Positions 1 through 4,574 of a stretch of DNA of 5,300 nt are shown here, piece after piece (position 1 is the first letter of the stretch; every line of letters starts with the position of its first letter). Source of the stretch: Alistipes sp. (GTDB lineage: Bacteria > Bacteroidota > Bacteroidia > Bacteroidales > Rikenellaceae); the NCBI GenBank assembly GCA_017380275.1, contig JAFOEH010000299.1, positions 1 through 5,300 on the forward strand, written 5' to 3'. A program made the translations under genes and the position numbers. The notes beneath the pieces were generated by a model. That model did not search any database. It had not been told where the DNA came from and saw only the letters and a list, made by a program, of their open reading frames with translations.

Positions 1-10
1 CGCAGCCGAA

Positions 11-49
11 GCGGGGCACCTTAATAAATATAAATATATTTTGCCCCGC
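11..49. repeat. GC-stem hairpin with AT-rich interior, downstream of an off-window gene
   Basis: An 8-bp perfect inverted repeat, GCGGGGCA (11-18) with TGCCCCGC (42-49), encloses an AT-only interior that can pair further, AAATAT (26-31) with ATATTT (36-41). It has no T-tract right after it on the + strand, so it is not a textbook intrinsic terminator. It may be a 3'-end stabilising stem of an upstream transcript. Bases 1-24 or 2-64 could be the tail of an upstream reading frame, since stops occur at 22-24 and 62-64, but too little is present to call a gene. Confidence 0.45.
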
Positions 50-91
50 AACCCCCGTATTTAAGTAAGCAATCCCGTGCTCATTTTGATA

Positions 92-207
92 AAAACATCG
101 GGCGACAGATTCTCTGTCGCTTTTTTTGCTGAAGAGGTGGCCTATGAAAATAAATTTTCAACAGCCACCTCTTCAGCAAAAGGCGGTCACAACCGCCCCG
201 ATGTTTT
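92..207. repeat. 116-nt composite inverted-repeat element (predicted four-way junction)
   Basis: Terminal inverted repeats AAAACATCGG (92-101) and CCGATGTTTT (198-207) enclose three consecutive hairpins: 102-109/113-120; a long perfect 18-bp stem 124-141/164-181, whose 22-nt interior can pair again (TGAAAA 145-150 with TTTTCA 155-160); and GGCGGT 182-187 with ACCGCC 192-197. Between the arms only T121-T123 remain unpaired. On the minus strand the third hairpin is followed by TTTT, so it could act as a second terminator for leftward transcription. No protein or known RNA family is recognised. It could be a bidirectional terminator cluster, a MITE-like or REP-like repeat, or a structured RNA. 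No flanking target-site duplication is apparent. Confidence 0.6.
102..127 (+). terminator. Intrinsic terminator of an upstream + strand gene
   Basis: Perfect 8-bp stem GCGACAGA (102-109) with TCTGTCGC (113-120), a 3-nt loop, then seven consecutive T (121-127). This is a textbook rho-independent terminator for + strand transcription. No gene inside the window could use it, so it implies a gene ending to the left of position 1 or in the first few dozen bases. It is also the first arm of the larger folded element at 92-207. Confidence 0.8.
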
Positions 208-220
208 CAACACAAAATAA

Positions 221-254
221 AGAAAAGCACCTCGCATTTGTGAGGTGCTTTTCT
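221..254 (-). terminator. Intrinsic terminator of the tRNA-Ser gene
   Basis: Perfect 13-bp stem AGAAAAGCACCTC (221-233) with GAGGTGCTTTTCT (242-254) and an 8-nt loop. Read on the minus strand it begins a few bases after the tRNA CCA end and its 3' arm runs into a T-rich tail (CTTTTCTTTATTTTG). This fits intrinsic termination of the leftward tRNA transcript. Confidence 0.85.
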
Positions 255-257
255 CTT

Positions 258-347
258 TGGCGGAAAGAGAGGGATTCGAACCCCCGGAACAGTTACCCGT
301 TCACCGCATTTCGAGTGCGGCCCGATCGACCACTCCGGCATCTTTCC
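258..347 (-). tRNA. tRNA-Ser (anticodon CGA), CCA encoded
   Basis: On the minus strand the RNA starts GGAAAGA (347-341), which pairs perfectly with TCTTTCC (268-262), followed by discriminator G (261) and an encoded CCA (260-258). The anticodon stem CCGCA/TGCGG carries the loop CTCGAAA (315-309), giving anticodon CGA at 313-311, which reads UCG. A long variable arm (GAAC ... GTTC) and the T-loop TTCGAAT within a GGGGG/CCCTC stem confirm a class II tRNA. Total length of 90 nt with CCA is normal for tRNA-Ser. It is transcribed leftward, away from the moxR operon, with a promoter near 388-395 and a terminator at 221-254. UCG is the commonest serine codon in the neighbouring DUF58 gene. No duplicated tRNA 3' end is seen nearby, so there is no sign of an integrated element here. 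Confidence 0.97.
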
Positions 348-353
348 TTACAT

Positions 354-381
354 CGTTGGTCGTGCCGTGGCTCGGCCAACG
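354..381. other. Near-perfect hairpin in the tRNA-Ser leader
   Basis: CGTTGG (354-359) pairs with CCAACG (376-381), and the pairing continues inward through 360-365 with 370-375, with one G-T wobble and one T-T mismatch (363/372). It fills almost the whole interval between the predicted start of the tRNA transcript and the tRNA 5' end. It may be a processing or stability element of the precursor. Its function is unknown. Confidence 0.5.
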
Positions 382-387
382 GCGGTG

Positions 388-395
388 CAAATATA
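388..395 (-). promoter_or_regulatory. Likely -7 box of the tRNA-Ser promoter
   Basis: The minus strand reads TATATTTG here, a full match to the Bacteroidota -7 consensus TAnnTTTG. It lies about 40 nt upstream of the tRNA 5' end, giving a short leader starting near 381. No good TTTG -33 element is visible at the usual 19-21 nt spacing, so the call rests on the -7 box and position. Confidence 0.55.
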
Positions 396-658
396 TGAAC
401 TTTTATCTGTCGTTGTTCAGCAATATCCGTTTTTTTCAAACAATGGGCGCTAAAGAGGATTCTGCGCCGCCCCCAAAACCCCGCCGCGCGAGCGAAAACA
501 CCTCACTGAGAGCCAACTTTAGAGATTTTTAGTATATTTGCAATAATTTTGTGGCGCTGTGCGTTTAATATAAGGTACTGCGGTCCTTTTGCCTCAGCGT
601 TAGGCAACGCGCCAAGACCAACCAAATAGAAAGAAGACAAGATAAAACATATAAAACA
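396..658. other. Divergent intergenic region and moxR leader, no gene seen
   Basis: No reading frame here has a family signature. The short frames that cross it overlap the tRNA or run antisense to moxR. Contents that can be supported are the two TAnnTTTG boxes at 533-551 and a roughly 100-nt A-rich leader before the moxR ATG. Within the leader, two mutually exclusive small stems are possible: GCCT 591-594 with AGGC 602-605, or GCGTT 597-601 with AACGC 606-610. Confidence 0.6.
533..551 (+). promoter_or_regulatory. Tandem -7 boxes of the moxR/bat operon promoter
   Basis: Two overlapping-scale matches to the Bacteroidota -7 consensus TAnnTTTG occur 11 bases apart: TATATTTG (533-540) and TAATTTTG (544-551). 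The second has a weak TTTAG (518-522) about 20 nt upstream, close to the expected -33 element. Transcripts would carry a 5' leader of about 100 nt before the ATG at 659. The start site is inferred. Confidence 0.55.
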
Positions 659-1657
659 ATGAGTGAAGTAATCAACATCAAGGAACTCAACGAGCGCATC
701 GAGCGCGAGAGTGTCTTCGTGGACACGCTGCGTGCCGAAATGAGCAAAGTTATTGTCGGCCAGAGCCATCTGGTCGATACTCTTCTGATTGGCCTGCTCT
801 CCAACGGCCACATCCTGCTGGAGGGTGTGCCCGGATTGGCTAAGACGCTGGCTATCACCACGCTGGCTAAGGCCGTCGATGCCGACTTCTCGCGCATCCA
901 GTTCACCCCCGATCTTCTGCCTGCCGACCTGGTGGGTACGCTGATCTACTCGCAGCGCAAGGAGGATTTCGTGGTGCGCAAGGGCCCCGTATTCGCCAAC
1001 TTCGTGCTGGCCGACGAGATCAACCGTTCGCCCGCGAAGGTGCAGTCGGCACTTCTGGAGGCGATGCAGGAGCGTCAGGTGACAATCGGCGACGAGACCT
1101 ACCGTCTGCCCGAGCCCTTCCTCGTGCTGGCTACGCAGAACCCGCTCGAGCAGGAGGGAACATATCCGCTGCCCGAGGCGCAGGTTGACCGTTTTATGCT
1201 CAAGGCCAAGATTTCGTACCCCAAGAAGCAGGAGGAGCGCGAGATCGTGCGTATGAACCTCTCGGGTGCAGGTATGCCCCAGCCCGCGAAGGTCATTTCG
1301 CCCGAGGATATAGTCAAGGCGCGCCGCGTTGTGGAGGATGTATATATGGACGAGAAGATCGAGAAGTACATCATCGACATCATCTTCGCTACGCGCGAGC
1401 CGTCGGAGTACTCGCTCGAGAAATTGCAGCCGCTGATTGCCTATGGTGGTTCGCCCCGTGCCAGCATCGCTCTGGCTAAGGCGGCGCGTGCCTACGCCTT
1501 CATACGTCGTCGCGGTTATGTCATCCCCGAGGATGTGCGTGCCGTGTGCCACGACGTATTGCGCCACCGTATCGGCCTGACGTACGAGGCTGAGGCCGAG
1601 AACATCTCGACCGAGCAGATTATCACCGAGATTCTGAACAACGTAATAGTTCCCTAA
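659..1657 (+). CDS. moxR: MoxR-family AAA+ ATPase (chaperone)
   Basis: A 332-residue AAA+ ATPase of the MoxR family, complete and of usual length. Visible motifs are the Walker A GVPGLAKT (56-63), Walker B VLADE (116-120, with catalytic E120), sensor 1 ATQNP (158-162), the arginine-finger region EAQVDRF (R178) and sensor 2 GGSPRA (263-268). The C-terminal 190-332 is the helical lid. No signal peptide, so cytoplasmic. MoxR proteins are thought to work as chaperones that remodel or load metal into partner proteins with von Willebrand A (VWA) domains. Here two such partners, the DUF58 protein and BatA, lie downstream. The ATG at 659 follows an A-rich leader without a Shine-Dalgarno sequence, as is common in Bacteroidota. 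The stop is only 2 nt before the next start, so translation is probably coupled. First gene of the operon, behind the boxes at 533-551. Confidence 0.95.
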   Translation: MSEVINIKELNERIERESVFVDTLRAEMSKVIVGQSHLVDTLLIGLLSNGHILLEGVPGLAKTLAITTLAKAVDADFSRIQFTPDLLPADLVGTLIYSQRKEDFVVRKGPVFANFVLADEINRSPAKVQSALLEAMQERQVTIGDETYRLPEPFLVLATQNPLEQEGTYPLPEAQVDRFMLKAKISYPKKQEEREIVRMNLSGAGMPQPAKVISPEDIVKARRVVEDVYMDEKIEKYIIDIIFATREPSEYSLEKLQPLIAYGGSPRASIALAKAARAYAFIRRRGYVIPEDVRAVCHDVLRHRIGLTYEAEAENISTEQIITEILNNVIVP

Positions 1658-1659
1658 CC

Positions 1660-2544
1660 GTGCAGCAGAGCGAGAACGATATCCTGCGCCGAGTCCGCAA
1701 AATCGAGATCAAGACGCGCGGCCTCTCGAACGAGATCTTCGCCGGAAAGTATCATACAGCCTTCCGCGGACGAGGTATGTCGTTTTCCGAGGTGCGCGAG
1801 TACCGTGCTGGCGACGATGTGCGCGATATCGACTGGAATGTGACGGCGCGCTCGTCGAAGCCCCACATCAAGGTCTATGAGGAGGAGCGCGAGCTGACGA
1901 TGATGCTTCTGGTCGATGTGAGTGGTTCGCGCGAGTTCGGCTCGAAGGAGCGCCTCAAGAAGAGCGTTATTACGGAGATCGCTGCCGTTCTGGCCTTCTC
2001 CGCAGCGCAGAACAACGACAAGGTGGGTTGCATCTTCTTCTCCGACCGTGTCGAGAAGTTCATACCCCCGAAGAAGGGCCGCAGCCACATCCTGATGATC
2101 ATCCGCGAGCTCATCAAGTTCGAGCCCGAGTCGGAGCGCACGGCACTCTCGGAGGCTGTGCGATTTATGACCAACGTCAATAAGAAGCGTTGCACGACCT
2201 TCATCCTCTCGGATTTCCTCACCCCCGAGCGCGACCGCACGGCATTGGAGGATGCGCTGAAGATTGCCGGCTCGAAGCACGACATCGTGGGTATCCGCGT
2301 CTGCGACGAGCGCGAGGCGGAGCTGCCCGATGTGGGTATTGTCGAGCTGGAGGATGCCGAAACCCACCGCAAGGTGTGGCTCGACACCTCGTCAGCGCGC
2401 GTGCGTGAGCACTACGCCCAGCGCTGGGCCGAGCGCGATGAGGCCATCCGCGAGCTGCTGCGACGCAACCGTATCGACACGGCGACCATCTCGACCGATG
2501 GGGATTATGTAGTGGAATTGATTAAACTATTCAAACAACGATAG
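1660..2544 (+). CDS. DUF58 domain protein (VWA-like, MoxR partner)
   Basis: A 294-residue soluble protein of the DUF58 family, which accompanies moxR in many bacteria. The family signature is clear: GRGMSFSEVREYRAGDDVRDIDW (in 37-59), then TARSS and the acidic VYEEERE. A VWA-like fold follows with a MIDAS (metal ion-dependent adhesion site)-type DVSGS (86-90), a candidate T161 and SDF with D185. So the metal site looks intact. No signal peptide or membrane segment is seen; a cytoplasmic or membrane-peripheral protein is expected. The start is GTG at 1660; I see no ATG just upstream in frame, and GTG puts the gene 2 nt after the moxR stop, arguing for co-translation. Serine is encoded by TCG at 12 of 20 positions. 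Likely a client or partner of the upstream MoxR, by family association. Its biochemical activity is not established. Confidence 0.92.
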   Translation: MQQSENDILRRVRKIEIKTRGLSNEIFAGKYHTAFRGRGMSFSEVREYRAGDDVRDIDWNVTARSSKPHIKVYEEERELTMMLLVDVSGSREFGSKERLKKSVITEIAAVLAFSAAQNNDKVGCIFFSDRVEKFIPPKKGRSHILMIIRELIKFEPESERTALSEAVRFMTNVNKKRCTTFILSDFLTPERDRTALEDALKIAGSKHDIVGIRVCDEREAELPDVGIVELEDAETHRKVWLDTSSARVREHYAQRWAERDEAIRELLRRNRIDTATISTDGDYVVELIKLFKQR

Positions 2545-2577
2545 CAGGCGTAACGCCTGTTTTGCAACCGCCTGCTA
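2542..2577 (+). promoter_or_regulatory. Stem-loop after the DUF58 stop with an alternative pairing
   Basis: Directly after the TAG stop, CAGGCG (2545-2550) pairs with CGCCTG (2554-2559) over a TAA loop and is followed by TTTTGC, resembling a short intrinsic terminator. The same 5' arm, extended to TAGCAGGCG (2542-2550), can instead pair over 9 bp with CGCCTGCTA (2569-2577). The two folds exclude each other, as in attenuators. As the next gene continues the same strand and pathway, partial termination or RNA processing is more likely than a hard operon end. Confidence 0.5.
2558..2575 (+). repeat. 18-nt direct repeat, copy 1 (after DUF58 gene)
   Basis: TGTTTTGCAACCGCCTGC, identical to 4496-4513. 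It starts 13 nt after the stop codon, as does copy 2, and immediately overlaps the 3' arm of a stem-loop. The element sits in a 93-nt gap between genes of the operon. Confidence 0.85.
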
Positions 2578-2630
2578 ATACCGCGTCGGAGCGTAGAGGG
2601 CGGCAGGTGAAGTAGAATAAAGGATTAAAG

Positions 2631-2653
2631 ATTCAAAATGCAAAATTCAAAAT
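2631..2653 (+). repeat. ATTCAAAAT short direct repeat spanning a start codon
   Basis: ATTCAAAAT occurs at 2631-2639 and 2645-2653, separated by GCAAA. The first copy supplies the AT of the ATG at 2638, so the first codons (MQNSKF) are made of repeat sequence. Such ATTCAAAAT-type runs act as A/T-rich spacers. They could also mean the ancestral start context was replaced. Confidence 0.6.
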
Positions 2654-3639
2654 TTTATAGGGTTGTGCTCTCGCTCGCTGTGGTGTGTGCGGTGGGACTT
2701 GCATTTGTAGCCTCGGCGCAGATCGAGGGTAACGTGCGCCCGTCGAACGCCCCGCGCATCAGCGGGCGCTTCGAGCCCGACTCAATCGGCATTGGCGATC
2801 GGTTCACCTACTCGATCGAGGTGGAGAAGGATCTGGTGCAGACCGTAATCTTCCCCAACTTCGCAGCCTCGGCAGGCGAGCAGTTTGAGCTCATCGAGGA
2901 TGTGCCCGTCGATACGCTCGAAAGGGACGGCCGTCGCCTCAAGCTGCGCAAGTCGTTCCGTCTGGCAGCCTTCCAGGAGGGTATGCAGAGGATTCTGCCG
3001 CAGGTGATGTATGCCGACAAGAATATCATCGACACGCTCTACGGCGAGGATACGCTGAGTCTTATGGTTACCACATTCCAGATCGACTCCACGTCGCACT
3101 CGATTTTCGATATCAAACCCCAAAAGACGCTCCCCTTCCGCTTTGGCGAGATCTCGGGCTATCTGATGTGGAGCCTCGTGGCGCTGCTGCTTATCGCACT
3201 TGCGATTTATGTCGCCATCCGCGTGATGCGTCACTACGGCAAGAGCCTCTCGGATATCTTCCACCCCGCACCCCCGATGCCGCCCCACGAGGAGGCGTTC
3301 CGTGCGCTGGAGCGATTGTACGTTCTGCGTCTCTGCCAGCACGACAAACATAAACTATACTACTCGACACTCACCGATATCCTGCGTCGCTACATCGCCG
3401 CACGCTTCGAGGTGGGAGCGATGGAGATGACCTCGGACGAGATTATCGAGGCTATGCGCAGCGTCGAGCTGCCGAAGAAGGCCGAGATGGATATGGTCGA
3501 TGTGTTGCGCTCGGCCGACCTGGTGAAGTTCGCCAAGGCGATACCCGAGAGCGATGAGAACGAGGCCGCATATCAGGCTGTGTGGGACTTTGTCGAGGCG
3601 ACCAAGCCCGTAGAGGAGCAACCAACAGAGGAGGAGTAA
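2638..3639 (+). CDS. Signal-peptide, single-TM protein with DUF4381-like C-terminal region (Bat operon)
   Basis: A 333-residue envelope protein. Residues 1-28 look like a signal peptide (MQNSKFYRVV, hydrophobic core, cleavage near ASA-Q). Residues 35-155 are a beta-rich extracytoplasmic domain with phrases such as DSIGIGDRFTYSIEV and a final FQEGMQRILPQV, similar in style to the N-terminal domain of BatD. A membrane segment spans about 174-196 (LMWSLVALLLIALAIYVAI), followed by basic RVMRHYGK. The cytoplasmic tail 197-333 has the DUF4381-like features LTDILRRYIAARFEVGAMEMTSDE (244-267) and LRSADLVKFAKAIPE. Small proteins of this architecture often lie between DUF58 and batA in Bacteroidota. 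Their function is unknown; a scaffold joining envelope and cytoplasmic parts of the complex is an inference. The next start is 3 nt after its stop, and GAGGAG (3631-3636) inside its last codons could serve as a ribosome binding site for that gene. Confidence 0.85.
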   Translation: MQNSKFYRVVLSLAVVCAVGLAFVASAQIEGNVRPSNAPRISGRFEPDSIGIGDRFTYSIEVEKDLVQTVIFPNFAASAGEQFELIEDVPVDTLERDGRRLKLRKSFRLAAFQEGMQRILPQVMYADKNIIDTLYGEDTLSLMVTTFQIDSTSHSIFDIKPQKTLPFRFGEISGYLMWSLVALLLIALAIYVAIRVMRHYGKSLSDIFHPAPPMPPHEEAFRALERLYVLRLCQHDKHKLYYSTLTDILRRYIAARFEVGAMEMTSDEIIEAMRSVELPKKAEMDMVDVLRSADLVKFAKAIPESDENEAAYQAVWDFVEATKPVEEQPTEEE

Positions 3640-3642
3640 GCG

Positions 3643-4482
3643 ATGAAGAGATTTTTCCATATAATAATATGTATCGTAGCCCTCGCGACATCGCTCGATG
3701 CCGTAGCGCAGCGTATGCCCGAGCGCGGATTGGTGCGCAAGGGTAACCGTCAGTTTGCGCGCGAGCGTTACGACCGCAGTGCCGACAGCTACCGTCAGGC
3801 GCTGGAGCACGACTCCACCTCGTTCGAGGCGCGTTACGACCTTGCATCGGCGCTGATTCGCACCGAGCGATATGCCGAGGCCGAGGAGCTGCTGAAGGCC
3901 GTATCGGTGGATTCGCTGCGTACGGAGGCTGAGCGTGCCGAGGCGTTCTATAATCTTGGTAATGCGCAGTTTGCGCAGCAGAAGTTGCAGGAGGCACTGA
4001 AGAGTTACCGCTCGTCGCTCGTGCTCAACCCCGACGATCAGGAGGCGAAGTACAACTACGCCTACACCAAGAAGCTCTTGGAGCAGAATCAGGATCAAAA
4101 CCAGGATCAGAACCAAAACCAAGACCAGAATCAGGATCAGAACCAGAACAACGGTGGTGGGCAGAACCAGCCCGAGGGTGGCGACCAGAATCAAGACAAG
4201 AACGACCAGAACCAGAACGACAATAAGGACAAGGGCGATCAGAATCAGGACCAGCAGGGCGACCAGAACCAAGATAATCAGAACAATCAGGGAGATCAGA
4301 ATGGCGATGGCGACCAAAAGGAGGATGAGCGCGAGGGCCAGCAACCCCCTCCGCGTAGCGGAATGAGCAAGGAGCAGCAGGAGCAGTTGCTCAATGCAAT
4401 TCAGGCGCAGGAGGACAAGACGCAGGAGAAGCTCGATGAGAAGGCCAAAGGCGTTGTGGTCAAGGGAAGGAAGAATTGGTAA
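3643..4482 (+). CDS. batC: BatC-like TPR protein with Gln/Asn/Asp-rich linker
   Basis: A 279-residue exported protein. Residues 1-22 form a signal peptide (MKRFFHIII..., cleavage near VAQ). Tetratricopeptide repeats follow: one at about 29-62 (VRKGNRQFARERYDRSADSY), one at 63-88, one at 101-134 (FYNLGNAQFAQQKLQEALKSY then LNPDD), and a final partial helix to 147. Residues 148-225 are a low-complexity linker, roughly four fifths Q, N or D, built on DQNQ units. The tail 240-279 (MSKEQQEQLLNAIQAQEDKTQEKL ... KGRKNW) resembles the conserved BatC C-terminus, where a short helix and terminal basic-W end are typical. It is expected to act in the periplasm as an adaptor to BatA/BatB. The ATG lies 3 nt after the previous stop, so the two are probably coupled. 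In many Bacteroides operons batC follows batA and batB; here it precedes batA. Confidence 0.88.
   Translation: MKRFFHIIICIVALATSLDAVAQRMPERGLVRKGNRQFARERYDRSADSYRQALEHDSTSFEARYDLASALIRTERYAEAEELLKAVSVDSLRTEAERAEAFYNLGNAQFAQQKLQEALKSYRSSLVLNPDDQEAKYNYAYTKKLLEQNQDQNQDQNQNQDQNQDQNQNNGGGQNQPEGGDQNQDKNDQNQNDNKDKGDQNQDQQGDQNQDNQNNQGDQNGDGDQKEDEREGQQPPPRSGMSKEQQEQLLNAIQAQEDKTQEKLDEKAKGVVVKGRKNW
4084..4317 (+). repeat. Tandem CAR/AAY/GAY repeat coding the Q/N/D linker
   Basis: Imperfect 6- and 12-nt units of the form CAG-AAC-CAG-GAT encode the DQNQ repeats of the BatC-like protein. Synonymous changes are scattered among units (CAG/CAA, AAC/AAT, GAC/GAT), so this is not a recently expanded perfect repeat. 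It looks like an older expansion kept for amino-acid composition. Confidence 0.8.
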
Positions 4483-4499
4483 CACCTGCAAAGGGTGTT
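4481..4499 (+). promoter_or_regulatory. Stem-loop after the batC stop
   Basis: AACACC (4481-4486, beginning inside the TAA stop) pairs with GGTGTT (4494-4499) over a 7-nt loop, with TTGC after it. The CACC/GGTG core fills exactly the first 15 nt after the stop, as does the stem at 2545-2559. An alternative pairing TGCAAA (4487-4492) with TTTGCA (4499-4504) is possible. A weak terminator or a processing element is plausible. Confidence 0.5.
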
Positions 4500-4513
4500 T
4501 TGCAACCGCCTGC
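4496..4513 (+). repeat. 18-nt direct repeat, copy 2 (after batC)
   Basis: TGTTTTGCAACCGCCTGC, identical to 2558-2575 and again starting 13 nt after a stop codon, within a 92-nt gap between operon genes. The sequence on either side differs from copy 1. Confidence 0.85.
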
Positions 4514-4543
4514 GGATGTTAAATAATAACCTATAAAGAGTAT

Positions 4544-4567
4544 ATGGCCGCACTCCGGAGCGGCTAA
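4544..4567 (+). other. Hairpin and 7-codon mini-frame just before batA
   Basis: GCCGC (4547-4551) pairs with GCGGC (4560-4564), with a CTCCGGAG palindrome in between. The same bases form a tiny frame ATG-GCC-GCA-CTC-CGG-AGC-GGC-TAA (MAALRSG), whose stop ends 7 nt before the batA ATG. The hairpin would sit where ribosomes load. Whether the mini-frame is translated cannot be told from sequence. Confidence 0.35.
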
Positions 4568-4574
4568 AGATAAA

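Noticed and set aside
1..257. CRISPR array or tandem repeats
   Set aside because: The repeats here are inverted pairs, each different from the others, without regular spacing of a repeated unit.
221..347. Possible tRNA-associated integration site
   Set aside because: No second copy of the tRNA 3' end and no integrase gene are seen in the window.
126..532. Two small + strand frames across 126-398 and 245-532
   Set aside because: Both run through the antisense of the tRNA-Ser gene and hairpins; the peptides have no family signature.
503..1567. 354-codon open frame on the minus strand opposite moxR
   Set aside because: It lies antisense to a gene with full AAA+ motifs, has a composition typical of reversed GC-rich codons (many L, R, H, Q) and no recognisable domain. 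It is a shadow.
1654..2367. 237-codon minus-strand frame opposite the DUF58 gene
   Set aside because: Antisense shadow of a well-supported family member; no domain features.
3355..4491. 378-codon minus-strand frame with long Leu/Val/Ile runs resembling membrane helices
   Set aside because: The hydrophobic runs are simply the reverse complement of the Q/N/D repeat of the batC-like gene; no start context or family match.
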